Assembly (NCBI GenBank): GCA_934045075.1
Contig: OW203747.1
Span: 7,894,357 to 7,958,356, forward strand
DNA from: Yponomeuta sedellus
Lineage: Eukaryota; Arthropoda; Insecta; Lepidoptera; Yponomeutidae
Direction: 5' to 3'
Length of the DNA: 64,000 bases
A program made the translations under genes and the position numbers. The notes beneath the pieces are model-generated. The model had not been told where the DNA came from, ran no database searches, and saw only the letters and a program-made list of their open reading frames with translations. Of the stretch, positions 11,051 through 20,862 are shown piece by piece; position 1 is the stretch's first letter; each line of letters begins with the position of its first letter.

Positions 11051-11701
11051 TATACAGGGTGTCTCATTCAAATCGGTCAGTATGGGAAAGTCTGAAACTA
11101 TAAGACATACGAAGATCTGTTTTGAGGAACCATATCGTTGATTTTAATAACAAGAAAAACTGCATTCATACATTTTGAAAAACATCTGTACTCCGTTCGA
11201 GAATCGAACCCGGTTGTTTTGAAAAAAAAATCTACATTATTTCTATTCAGATATCGATTGTGTAGGTCTTAGGCAGTAAATGTCTGCATAAAACATGATA
11301 TCTAAAATGAATAAAATGCATAGTTTTCATACAAAGTGCAATCGTAAGATCGTTACCTAAACGTTTTGAATATTGTATTGAAAAAGTCGGAGGTCACTTC
11401 GGGCACCTACTAAAGTAAATTAAAGTAACAATGCATTTTATTCATTTTAGACATCCTGTTTCATACAAACATTTACTGCTTAAGACCTACACAATCGATA
11501 TCTAAATATAAATAGTGTAGAGTTTTTTTTCATAACAACTGGGTTCGATTCCCGAAAAGAGTACAGATGTTTTTTAAAACGTATGAATGCAGTTTTTCTT
11601 GTTATCAAAATCGATGACATGGTTCTTCAGAACAGATCTTCGTATGTCTCATAGTTTCAGACTTTCCCATACTGACCGATTTGAATGAGACACCCTGTAT
11701 A
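11051..11701. mobile_element. Foldback element / MITE with long inverted arms, TA duplication
   Basis: Left end TATACAGGGTGTCTCATTC and right end GAATGAGACACCCTGTATA are exact reverse complements. The arms continue for about 280 bp each with moderate divergence (shared CATACGAAGATCTGTTTTGA, CAATCGATATCTGAA-like blocks). A unique centre lies near 11335-11400. TA flanks both ends, as for Tc1/mariner-type transposition. A tRNA B-box-like string sits in each arm near 11190 and 11545. No transposase. Confidence 0.85.
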
Positions 11702-12043
11702 CCAACACGTTCACAAAATACTTAAGTAAAATGAACTTAAATATAAGTATACAAGCCAATAACAAGTAATCACGGCTCGCAAAATTATACAGGTTCATAC
11801 TAAAGGTATAAGGTACGGTAAGTTAAGGTATTATATAGGTACACAGTTTGCTGGAAGAAATCTCTTATAGAGATAAGCTCGCCTTTGTACATGCTATTTC
11901 TTATGTTATGTCCTATTCAATGTTTCGTGTGCACTCAAGTATAAGAAAGGTTTATTTTAGTCACATGATATTGCCATGAACATGAGGTCAGTGTGCCAGG
12001 CAGAATCAAAACTAGCCAACTAACTACATACACATCGTTATCG
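11702..12043. other. LINE-beta-like scrap, otherwise featureless
   Basis: GCTGGAAGAAATCTCTTATAG ... TAAGCTCGCCTTTGTACATG at 11850-11915 is a decayed 3' end of a related LINE; same text at 49230. Confidence 0.45.
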
Positions 12044-12405
12044 TTATCAACCCTAGTGTGTCCCCACTGCTGGGGCACGGGTCTCTACCTGCATCGCAGG
12101 AAGGTTAGGCCATACTCTACCACGGTGGCCAAGTCCGGGTTGGTGGAGGATTGTAAGACAGTGGCGGGCCTTACTGTCAGAAGTTATCAAGCCGCCCATA
12201 AGGCCTCTGACATGGCTTAACGACTGCCAGTATATGACAGCCGGCACCAACGGCTTAAAGTGCCTTTCGAAGCACGGAAGCGCTCGGAAAAATGCCACTA
12301 GCGGTAGTCACAGGACGCTCACCCATCCTGTACCTGACCGCGCCTGTTGTTGCTTAACCAAGTGATTGATTCCAATCACTCGGTTCGCCTAGGCCACGAG
12401 CGCTT
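12044..12405 (-). mobile_element. SINE-B (5S rRNA-derived), full length
   Basis: Minus-strand copy from AAGCGCTCGTGGCCTAGGC through GTTAAGCAACAACAGGCGCG, the GGATGGGTGAGCGTCC box-C region and the body to GGGGACACACTAGGGTTGAT. A second partial 5' end (GCGCACGTGGTCTAGG) follows at 12406-12425. Confidence 0.92.
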
Positions 12406-12539
12406 CTCCTAGACCACGTGCGCTTGGAGACAAGAAGCGTCCATGTCTTGCCTGGTAACCTGTGGTCACCATCCCAGTGTATCCTAGTTTGAGAACGGGA
12501 CAAATGATTGTATTTTTCTACGCTGCATTCAGTGGCAAT

Positions 12540-12780
12540 CGAAGAAAAAATCCCAAAAAAACATATTGTATGAAATCAGGCGTTACTTTGCGGAAATCCA
12601 TAAGAGCAAGTGTTAGAGGCGAAACGCGTCGCATATTTTCTCTCACAAGTATTGGTGTCGGTGGGTGCTGTGTTCGTATCTTGCTTCTGCTTGAAAAAGT
12701 TAGAGGGAGGGCGGTACATTAATCGCATGGTGCTTGTGGGATTTTTGGCGGAATATAGCAAAGTGATTTTCACATTTTAA
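12540..12780 (+). repeat. Copy of the Penelope-type repeat also seen at 29750
   Basis: Shares TGTTAGAGGCGAAACGCGTC, TTTTCTCTCACAAGTATTGG, the GCTTCTGCTTGAAAAAG block and GGTGCTTGTGGGATTTTTGG with 29750-29965 in reversed order and orientation. GAGGCGAAAC is typical of Penelope terminal repeats. Confidence 0.55.
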
Positions 12781-12799
12781 TCCCAAAAATAGAATAACC

Positions 12800-13475
12800 T
12801 CACCACCTGCTTAGAGATCCCGGAATGCCGTTTTAGCATCCCTACAGTTGAGCGTCATAAATCGTGGGAAATCATCCCTTGTTTATTTCTATGCAAATTT
12901 CAGCTTTGTTATCTTCGTCGGACAACGACTCTCTGCGCTGCAAACATAAATCAACTCTATTACGCAAATTGCATGGTTGAAATTTCATTGCACGCCGCGT
13001 GGCTCGGTATTAAACTATTTGGCCTGAGAATTGGAAATGGGCTTTGCTGCGCTGAAGTAAAGGTAGAGTTTGCAATGTAAGCTGTAATTTATTCTGTCAT
13101 GAATGGAAGCGAATGTAGCATCACGTTTGAAAGACTTTTGGATTTCTTTAATTTCATCCTGGTAATTAACTTTATCGTGCTGTCAGATTCTCTGTTGCTT
13201 GAATAATGGAGGAAATAAATTTAAAAACTTTATCTTCTTACCTTTATTACCATTTTCATCCCTCAGTTGTATCCAAGCTAAGGCTGTCTGAAAGATATCG
13301 CTTTTAGGGATAAGATCGCCAATCGTATAAGCCGTTACTAAGATATGTTAAGCATTTTAATGTATTTTATTGTCTGTAGTGTACAATACAAAGAGTTTTA
13401 AAGTAATCTAATCTACAAAAATCGCGGTAGAAAGCAATACCTTTTCAGTACTTTAATATTGTCTGTTTCATTTGA
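12800..13475. other. Featureless except a LINE-beta-like end at 13290-13400
   Basis: GATCGCCAATCGTATAAGCC ... GTACAATACAAAGAGTTTTA with a TAATCTAATCTA tail looks like an old LINE 3' end, plus strand. Nothing else recognised. Confidence 0.4.
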
Positions 13476-13527
13476 TTTGTAGTATTGCTTAAAACATTTG
13501 ATGCTATGTTTTAAGCAATACTACAAA
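13476..13527. repeat. 21-bp perfect hairpin, 10-nt loop
   Basis: TTTGTAGTATTGCTTAAAACA and its exact reverse complement flank TTTGATGCTA. No flanking duplication seen; could be a snap-back or a small RNA hairpin. Confidence 0.85.
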
Positions 13528-13909
13528 CCAAAGCACAGGCTTTCTCTCCGCGCCAGCGGGAGCACTAGCTCCCGCTTTCTTTCACTAGAAAGCGAGTATT
13601 AGCTACCCAACTGACCATTAGAAGCCAGACCACCAGCCGCACAAATAGTCGGACTTCTTCACGATGTTTTCATTCATGGTGATGCTGCTATAAACTTACT
13701 TACTTCCTTACTCTTCTTTCCTTACTTTTAATAAATGTTTTCTTTCGTTTTTACTCCGCTGGCTCAGCAACCCTAAATAGATCTTGGCTCCAACACAAAA
13801 AGTTGCCACTTTTCTCTGTCGCGGTCTGTTGCCAGTTAACTTACGTACTGGGAAAACCGAGTCATTAATGTATACTCCTAGTATTTAACCATCTCTACCT
13901 ATGTAATTT
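13528..13909. other. No recognised feature
   Basis: Locally GC-richer near 13540-13600 (two AGCGGGAG/CTCCCGCT halves form a small stem); nothing further. Confidence 0.4.
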
Positions 13910-14056
13910 CGATATCAACCCTTGTATGTCCCCACTGCTGTTGCACGGGTCTCTTCCTGCATTGCAGGAAGGCTAGGTCATGCTCCGCCATAGGGCCCAA
14001 GTCCTGGTTGGTGGAGGATTGTAAGATAGTGGCGGGCCTTACTGTCCGGAAGTTAT

Positions 14057-14249
14057 TGTTGGAGTATAGAGTTGCGCAGACGATGTGGAAGCTATTAGCT
14101 GAAGGATTAAACGTTTATTTCGAATTAAACAGACTTTTATTTGCAACAACAATATTAAGTTACTATTTTATAACAGATTCGTTTTGACATAAAGAGTAAG
14201 TAAGATCTGTTTCCCCCCTACTTTTTTTGTGTATAGACAGGGATCTGCG
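14057..14249 (-). repeat. Inverted LTR end fused to inverted pol fragment
   Basis: 14057-14193 matches the reverse complement of 16877-17013; 14186-14249 matches the reverse complement of 15757-15819. The two sources share GACATAAA at the junction (14186-14193), an 8-bp microhomology typical of template switching. The second junction, at 14249/14250, shows no extra bases. Confidence 0.93.
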
Positions 14250-14272
14250 CTAGTTTCCAATCGTTCGACAAG

Positions 14273-15787
14273 ATGCACACCGTCCTTACAGCCAATGGTA
14301 ACGCATTACAAGCCAAAGGAAAAGGGAATATCGTCATCAAATCGGAAGTACGAGGAAAAGAATACGAGATCACCCTGATTGACGTATGGTACGTGCCACA
14401 GATCACGAAGAACCTGTTTTCTGTCCTAGCTGCTCATGATAACAACTCAATAAGCAAGTTTGAGTCGACACCAACGAGCTGCACCATGTCAACACGTGGT
14501 GAGGTAAAGCTGACAGGTGTACGCAGCCTGAGCGGAGGCTTATACAAGCTGAATGTCAAAAGCGTCATTCCCAAAATAAGTTTGGAAGTGAATTTAACTC
14601 TTTCGAAGACTCAGCTGTACCACGAGCGACTTGTACATCAGAATACACGTCATGTACGAACATTTGTGAAACGAGAGTTGGGAGTAGAACTTCCTCAAGA
14701 TGAATATATCTGTGAAAGCTGTATATTTGGTAAGTCACATCGTTTGAAGTTTGGTACCCGACCTAGAGCTTCAAAACCTGGCGAACTTGTACACAGCGAT
14801 GTATGCGGACCGTTTCCTAACTCATTTACAAATTTACGCTATTTCCTGCTGTTTAAAGATGACTTCACCGGCTATCGTTTTGTTTACTTTCTGAAAGCCA
14901 AGTCAGAAGTGAAACAGAAAATGCAAGAATTCATCGCCGAAGCACGAAATACAGGTCATCTTATCGAAACACTCCTAAGTGACAATGAAGGCGAGTTTGA
15001 CAACAAGGAAGTGCGTGAGATCCTCGCCGCACTTGGAATCAAACAAAGGCTGACAATGCCGTATACTCCCGAGCAAAACGGCTCCAGCGAGAGAGAAAAT
15101 AGGACCTTGGTAGAAGCTGTAAGGATTATTATGCTCAGCGGAAGTTTCGATCAAAAGCTTTGGGCCGAGTTAGTTAATGCGGCTGCCTACGTTCTCAACA
15201 GAACCGGTCCGAACCGAAAAGAAGAAGCTGAACCCACTACGTTCAAGGAAGCTATGAAGAGCCCACATAAAGACGAGTGGATAAAAGTTATGTTGAAGGA
15301 GTTAGATTCTTTGAAAGAGAATAACACGTGGTCTCTTCAAGAACTACCTCAAGATAGAAAAGCCATTCCGTGCAAATGGGTTTTTAAGATAAAGAGAAAT
15401 CCTGATGGCTCTATCGACAAATATAAAGCGAGATTGGTTGCGAAAGGTTTCAAACAACGCAAAGGAATCGACTACAAGGAAACATACAGTCCAGTAGCCA
15501 GATTTGCAACCATACAATCACTGTTAAGTGTTGCTGCAAGTGAAAGGATGTACCTCACACAGTTCGACGTGACTACAGCCTTTCTCCACGGTGAACTCGA
15601 GGAAGAGTTGTATATGCAGCAACCCGAAGGTTTTCACGACGGCTCTACCCGCGTATGTCGTCTGAACCGAAGCCTATACGGTCTGAAGCAAGCGCCCCGC
15701 TGTTGGAATCATAGTGTCCACAAAGTACTAGTTGAACTCGGATTCACACAAAGTACCGCAGATCCCTGTCTATACACAAAAAAGTAG
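14273..15787 (+). pseudogene. pol: Copia pol, part 1: protease end, integrase, first half of reverse transcriptase
   Basis: The frame is open from about 14252. It starts just after the protease active site (LTANGN...AKGKGNI region), then shows the integrase zinc finger (YHERLVHQ ... CESC), and the integrase DDE residues in HSDVCGP, LLSDNEGEF and EQNGSSEREN. Right after YVLNRTGP the sequence jumps to TTFKEAMKSPHKDEW, so the roughly 150-250 residues usually found between integrase core and reverse transcriptase are missing, in frame. The RT fingers follow (KWVFKIKRN, ARLVAKGF, FDVTTAFLHGEL, SLYGLKQAPRCW). The frame ends at 15787 because an A run has six bases where the inverted copy at 14222-14228 has seven; the catalytic YVDD box lies just beyond, in another frame. 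Confidence 0.93.
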
Positions 15788-15831
15788 GGGGGAAACAGAT
15801 CTTACTTACTCTTTATGTCGACGACGGATTA

Positions 15832-16041
15832 GTGGCTGCTTCAGATAAACAGCTGGCTGATGAATTTTTAGAGAGCCTTAAAAGAAAATTTAATATAACG
15901 ACGAGGCCCGCTTCCTATTACTTAGGAATAGAAATCATCCAGTGCGAAGATGGCACGATTGTTATACACCAGGAAGCTTATACCAAGAAGGTGCTTGAAC
16001 GTTTTAACATGGCCAACAGTAATCCTATTTCACACCAATAG
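15832..16041 (+). pseudogene. pol: Copia pol, part 2: reverse transcriptase thumb
   Basis: Continues the polyprotein in the next frame after the one-base loss at 15778-15783. The YVDD codons sit just upstream at 15813-15824 in this frame. Residues ADEFLESLKRKF and YYLGIEI are standard Copia text after the active site. The frame ends after SNPIS at 16039, where a second single-base loss shifts it again. Confidence 0.9.
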
Positions 16042-16079
16042 ACGCTGCAGAAAAATCGTCTGCAACACAATCGGATGTA

Positions 16080-16769
16080 GTGTTCGATACTGGGAAGATT
16101 ATTTTTCCCTATCGTGAAGCCGTTGGAGCGTTAGCATACCTTATGGTCGCAACCCGCCCTGATATCGCCTACGCAGTCGAGATAGTATCACGTAACTTGG
16201 AGAAGCCCAACAGAAGTGACTGGAATCGAGTCAAACGTATACTTCGGTATCTAAAGGGAACTACGTCTCTTGGAATACATTATAAATGTAAGACTCATGA
16301 AAAGCCAGATCTGGAAGGCTACAGCGATGCCGATTATGGTGGTGATATTACCGCCGGAAGATCAACCACCGGAATCGTATGCCGATATGCAGGAGGTCCA
16401 ATATCGTGGACAAGTAGAAGACAAACTTCAGTAGCACTGTCTACTACTGAAGCTGAACTTGTGGCTGCTAGTGAAGGAGCCAGAGAGTTAGTTTGGCTGA
16501 CGAGAATCTTTGAAGATTTAACGAGGAATAAGAGTATTCCCAATCTTCACGTTGATAACGAAACAGCAGTTCGATTGGCACACAACTCTGAGTTCCACAA
16601 ACGAACGAAGCACATACGCATTCGACATTTCTACGTACGAGAACTTGTAACATACGGAGCTATCTTCGTTAAGAGAATTGGAACCAGAGATCAAGTCGCA
16701 GACATCATGACCAAAGGTCTGCCGAAGCCTACCTTTGAGAAGATGAGGTCTGCACTAGCCTTGTTTTAG
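16080..16769 (+). pseudogene. pol: Copia pol, part 3: connection and RNase H
   Basis: Third frame of the same polyprotein. It contains YREAVGALAYLMVATRPDI, then the RNase H domain with its acidic residues in GYSDADYGGD, STTEAELVAAS and HVDNETAV, and the usual Copia end (THIRIRHFYVRELV, ADIMTKGLPK). The stop at 16767-16769 is followed by a short GAGGGCG purine tract and then the LTR. Intact apart from the upstream frameshifts. Confidence 0.93.
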
Positions 16770-16775
16770 AGGGCG

Positions 16776-17013
16776 TGTTGAAGGAGGCTGCAAACCAAGG
16801 CAGTACGACCTGCATGGATGTTGACCATAAAGTGTCATCATGTCTATGTGTTGCTTAGCAACATTGTTTGAAAATGTTTATGTCAAAACGAATCTGTTTT
16901 AGAATAGTAACTTAATATTGTTGTTGCAAATAAAAGTCTGTTTAATTCGAAATAAACGTTTAATCCTTCAGCTAATAGCTTCCACATCGTCTGCGCAACT
17001 CTATACTCCAACA
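16776..17013 (+). repeat. Copia 3' LTR, 238 bp
   Basis: TGTTGAAGGAGGC ... TACTCCAACA with TG/CA ends and a 5-bp inverted terminus TGTTG/CAACA. AATAAA at 16928 lies inside the LTR and could serve as poly(A) signal. Confidence 0.92.
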
Positions 17014-17235
17014 GTTATCAAGCCGCCCATAAGGCCTCTGACATGGCTGAACGATTGCCATTACATGACAGCCGGCACCTACGGCTTAACATGCCTTGCA
17101 AAGCACGGAAGCGTTCGAAAAAATGCCACTAGCGGTAGTCACGGGACGGTCACCCACCGCGCCTGCTGTTGCCTAAATCAAGTGATTGATTCCAATCACT
17201 CGGTTCAACTAGGCCACGAGCGCCTCCTAATTTAT

Positions 17236-17492
17236 CCTTCTTCTTCAGGCTATATTAGTCCACTGCTGGACATAGCCCTCCCCTAATGAGTGCAAGGTTG
17301 TGCCATCATTGAGGGGTAATGCCCATAATCCCCACGCTGGGCATGCGGGTTGGGGATCGCAGTTTGGTGGAATTGTACTGCAGGGGGCGCTGCAGCCCAC
17401 CACCCGGTTTGTATCCCTTAGTCGCCTTTAACGACACCCGCGGGAAGAAATTGGTTTGGTGCTATTCTCTAGGCCGACACCACACAGCCTTA
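17236..17492 (-). mobile_element. SINE-C copy 1
   Basis: Tail CTTCTTCTTCAGGCTATATT on the left, then CCCACGCTGGGCATGCGGG, the GGGGGCGCTGC block, ACGACACCCGCGGGAAGAA, ending GGCCGACACCACAC. The tail half is shared with LINE-alpha. No clear A/B boxes. Confidence 0.9.
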
Positions 17493-17844
17493 TTCCTAAT
17501 TTACGAATTCAAAATAAAATTTCATCGAAGATACTAAAGATATCCCTTGCGGACCACAAGCAAAGACAGCCCCTATAATATCAATAGGATGGGTAATTCG
17601 AAAGCAAAATGAAATTCCCGCTTGGCATTCCACGAAAAGTCCCCAATTGAACATCGGAAAAAGCCCCAAAACATCGCGTTGCTCCTAAACAAATTAAAAA
17701 GTCAAAGGGTGGGCTGTGACAGACGCCTAATTAGGAGGAATTTGTTGAACGACGCGGGTTGAACATGCCTTTAGGATGTTCGGCCGCGTTTACTTTCATT
17801 CTGAGGCCTCGTTTTTATTAAAATTTTATGTGGCAATATACAAA
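17493..17844. other. No recognised feature
   Basis: Plain intergenic-looking DNA. Confidence 0.4.
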
Positions 17845-18192
17845 GCAGCGCTCGTTCCCTTATCGAACCGAGTTATTGAATAACAGGCGCGGTCAGATAC
17901 TGGATAGGTGCCATCCCGAGACTATCGCTAGTGACCTCTTTTCCAAGCGCTTCCGTGCTTTGCAAGGCACGTCATGCCCAAGGCCCTTGGTACCAGCTGT
18001 CATGTAATGGCAGTCGTTAAGCCATGTCAGAGGCCTTATGGGCGGCTTCATAACTTTCGATAACCGCCACTGCCTTACACTCGTCCACCGACCCGGGCTT
18101 GACCCCCGTGGTGGAGTATGGCCAAACTTTCCTGCGATGGAGGAAAAGACCCGTGCCCTAGTAGTGGGGACATACAAGGGTTGATATCGATA
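17845..18192 (+). mobile_element. SINE-B (5S rRNA-derived)
   Basis: 5' end decayed (CAGCGCTCGTTCCCTTATCG) with part of the 5S region deleted; central and 3' parts intact to GGGGACATACAAGGGTTGAT. Confidence 0.9.
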
Positions 18193-18216
18193 CAAAGCAG
18201 TTAACATTCACAGTTG

Positions 18217-18645
18217 GTATACAATAAAGCCCTTGGTGGGCCGATGACATTATGAAAGTGGCTGGGAAACATTGGACGAAATTAGCAAAGGACCGGTTGG
18301 GTTGGCGTGAAAGAGAAGATGCCTATCCCAATGGTGGGCTCTTTTAGATAGATATGTGGATAACTTATGGATTGCAAGTTTGCTGAAAGCCGGTCTCAGT
18401 ATGATACGAAAAATAGGGCTACGGCATTGATTTTCTTAGTGAACCAAAGGAGACAAAGTAGTCTTTTTCCAGAAAAAAAAAATAAGCCATTCAAATTTTA
18501 CTTTATCAAATAATATTTTTCTGACATTAATCGCCTATGTGCAAATTTAGGCCTTAAAGAATTTAAAAAATAATAATAATTAATGTTACAAAATGTTTTG
18601 GGAAACATTGTAGCGATAAATAAAAGTATTTTATCTTCTTCTGAA
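18217..18645 (+). mobile_element. LINE 3' end, RTE-like
   Basis: From 18237 the frame reads WADDIMKVAGKHW, then LAKDRLGWRERED, stopping at 18345: the C-terminal DRxxW motif of RTE-like LINE proteins. A 3' UTR follows to GCGATAAATAAAAGTATTTT with a TTCTTCT tail. Similar tails lie at 19272 and 20086. Confidence 0.7.
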
Positions 18646-18647
18646 GA

Positions 18648-19015
18648 AGCGGTGGTAGCTCAGTGGGTAGAACCATAGACTAGCAAGCGAGAGCCCCAGG
18701 TTCGATCCCGAGTGCGGGCATCAATGACTTTGTTTAATTTCAAAGTTACGTACATTTGCGAATTTGTAGACGCAATACCACACGCTAACTGTGAAGGACA
18801 ACATCGTGAGGAAACCCGCGGCTTGGTTGGCTCCGCAAGTATTGACTAGTCTTTCCTGTGGGCTAGGCCGACTAAGCTGTCAGGGTGGTATAGGTGCTGG
18901 GCAAGCCTACACCATCTATAAAACCTTGTCCCAGGCAACTACAGCGTCGGAGTGGTCCCTTCACCCATCTAGTGTGAGTGAAGATACCACTGCACGCTGT
19001 ATAAATCATATAATT
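18648..19015 (+). mobile_element. SINE-D, full length with tail type a
   Basis: tRNA-like head with A box TAGCTCAGTGGGTAGAA and B box GGTTCGATCCC, then ATCAATGACTTTG, CGTACATTTGCGAA and ATCGTGAGGAAACC. The 3' end (tail a) has GACTAGTCTTTCCTGTGGGC and a stem built from two copies of GTGGT/CCACT-type arms ending near TATAAATCATA. Confidence 0.85.
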
Positions 19016-19522
19016 AAGTAGATGCAAAAAGGCCAATATATTATCTTCTGAGTCAGATGCGCTTTGTGGCAACATTGACACACTACACGATGTACTATGA
19101 GTTTGCCATGTCCTATCTCGTATTTATGTGTTTTTTTCTTGTTTTCTATGTATGTTCATTTCTTTTTTACGTGTTAATTTATTCCAATAAATGTCTTTGT
19201 TTATTTCTTCTTTAGTATAAAAACTTTTTAAAATATTTACCAAAAAAATTACGTAAATTTAATGTATGTGGCGATAAAAGTATTTCTTCTTCTTAAGTAG
19301 ACAAAATTGTTACTTACCTGTACACTTCAGTAGCAACGCGAGTGATGTGAATCTAGCAAAAAATCGTAAGGGGAAATTAATTCATTCGTTTTCAAAGCCT
19401 CTCCGGGCACTGAAAGGTTTGCTGGGTCGTTCCAGAGCGGTTACTGTTAATGACAACTTTTATCGTGAGACATTTTATATACTTTTATACACATATTTTC
19501 AGCCGACGTGTATGATGCTGAA
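19016..19522. other. LINE tail scraps, otherwise featureless
   Basis: AATAAATGTCTTTG near 19188 and GCGATAAAAGTATTTCTTC at 19272 look like decayed LINE 3' ends with TTC tails. Nothing else recognised. Confidence 0.4.
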
Positions 19523-19888
19523 AAGCGCTCGTGTCCTAGTTGAACCGAGTGATTGGATTCAATCACTTGAGTTAAGCAACAACAGGCGCGCCCAGGTGCA
19601 GGATGGGTGACCGTCCCGTGACTACCGCTAGTAGCATTTTTCAAGCGCTTCCGTGCATTGCAAAGTACGTTAAGCTGTTGGTGCCGTCTGTCATGTAATG
19701 GCAGTCGTTAGGCCATGTCAGAGTCCTTATGGGCCGCTTGATAACTTCTGATAATAAGGCCCGCCACTGTTTTGCAATCCTCCATTCAACCCGGACTTGG
19801 CCCCAGTGGAGGAGTATGGCCTAACCTTTCTGCGATGCAGGTAGAGACCCGTGCCCCAGCAGTGGGGACACACAAGGGTTGTTATCAA
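19523..19888 (+). mobile_element. SINE-B (5S rRNA-derived), full length
   Basis: AAGCGCTCGTGTCCTAG, GTTAAGCAACAACAGGCGCG, GGATGGGTGACCGTC, body, then GGGGACACACAAGGGTTG. Well preserved. Confidence 0.93.
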
Positions 19889-20172
19889 GGGTGCAAGTTT
19901 GAGGTTTCTCAACCTTTAAATTTAGCAGAACACTACAGTAGATAACTTATACTTTTTTGCAGACATAAAAATCGCACAGAGAGCACAAAATTATAAATTA
20001 AGATAAAAGTGTACATGGCAAGCTTATTCCATTAGAAATATCTTTCAGCCAACCCTTGTTGTGAGGTAACGGTGTGTAGAAATTTTGCTATAAATAAATG
20101 TATTTCTTCTTGTTATGAAGACGCTTTTTTGAACCTGACACACAAATCAAACCATAAGATAAGAATATTCTT

Positions 20173-20369
20173 CATCTAAAAACCTATTTAGAGGCTAAAA
20201 ATTTCACCCATGCCGGGATTCGAAACCGCAACCTCTGGCTATCCGTGCCTGGCACGTATAGCCAGAGGTTGCAGGTTCGAATCCCGGCATGGGTGAAATT
20301 TTTAGCCTCTAAATAGGTTTTTAAATTTGTCCTTAGCACGGGTTAGTGCATTAAAAATAAAAATAATAT
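20173..20369 (+). mobile_element. SINE-A insertion with inverted 5' arm, target duplication AATATTCTT
   Basis: 20178-20322 is a near-perfect hairpin of about 70-bp arms: SINE-A from AAATAGGTTTTT to its tRNA-like core on the minus strand, then the same stretch on the plus strand, followed by the normal tail (CCTTAGCACGGGTTAGTG, A-rich). AATATTCTT occurs at 20164-20172 and 20370-20378. The target was an older LINE-beta end. Confidence 0.85.
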
Positions 20370-20706
20370 AATATTCTTTATTGTATACCGGAAAAATAGT
20401 TACAGAAACGCCATGGTGACAGAACTATACGTTTTTTGGAATAAATATGAAGTTTTCAGGCGTGGTTTGAGTCGACGGGAACACACCACATATCCCTTTA
20501 CATTTTTGAGATCTTTATCTAATGAGGGTCAAGCAGATATGAGAACCCGCGCCTTTTGATACTTCATTTCGGACGAAAGTAACTCTGTGATCATGCTGAT
20601 TTACTTAACATTATGCCACAATGCATTATTTTGTTCAGAGTTGGTATGAGAAATTGCTCCAAGCAATAAGGCCGCCAATTGTACTGTATCTTTATAATTA
20701 TTATTG
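20370..20706. mobile_element. LINE-beta remnants around a featureless core
   Basis: 20370-20400 (TATTCTTTATTGTATACCGG) continues the interrupted minus-strand LINE-beta. 20652-20690 (CCAAGCAATAAGGCCGCC) is another piece, plus strand. Between them nothing recognised. Confidence 0.55.
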
Positions 20707-20862
20707 TAAGAGTATTCTAAAGAGATTCGAAATTTCGCTGATGCCGAAACTTGCCCAGTAGCTCAGTTGTGAGAGCGCTGGCACGGTTAGCCAGAGGTCG
20801 CGGGTTTGAGTTCCGGCATGAGTGGAATTTTTAGTCTCTAAATAGATTTTCTAAAACGTTAT
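20707..20862 (+). mobile_element. SINE-A, 5' truncated, decayed
   Basis: AGAGTATTCTAAAGAG, then A box GTAGCTCAGTTGTGAGAGC, B-box GGTTTGAGTTCC, and TTTTTAGTCTCTAAATAG. Confidence 0.82.

Larger units (their letters stand above)
14057..17013 (+). mobile_element. Rearranged Ty1/copia retrotransposon with both outer ends from U5
   Basis: The right end is a normal 3' LTR (16776-17013, TGTTG...CAACA). The left end is not a direct LTR repeat but the reverse complement of the last 137 bp of that LTR, followed by a reversed 63-bp piece of the reverse-transcriptase region. Thus the insert begins TGTTGGAGTATAGAG and ends CTCTATACTCCAACA. GTTAT at 14052-14056 and 17014-17018 is a 5-bp target duplication, as expected of Copia integrase. 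Gag and the protease active site are absent. The LTR arms differ at about 2 of 137 positions, so the event is recent. Confidence 0.93.
13910..17223 (-). mobile_element. SINE-B copy split by the Copia insertion
   Basis: The 3' half lies at 13910-14056 (CGATATCAACCCTTGTATGT onward) and the 5' half at 17014-17223, ending GGCCACGAGCGC. Removing 14057-17013 and one GTTAT restores a normal SINE-B across AGAAGTTATCAAGCCGCCC-type sequence. The SINE is therefore older than the Copia element. Confidence 0.93.

Noticed and set aside
14273..16769. Active Copia element
   Set aside because: Two frameshifts, an internal pol deletion, and missing gag and protease active site; the DDE and RNase H residues alone do not make it autonomous.
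17319..17537. Protein frames inside SINE-C copies (also 21315, 23015, 23191)
   Set aside because: The same frames recur only because the SINE is repeated; they lack conserved ends.
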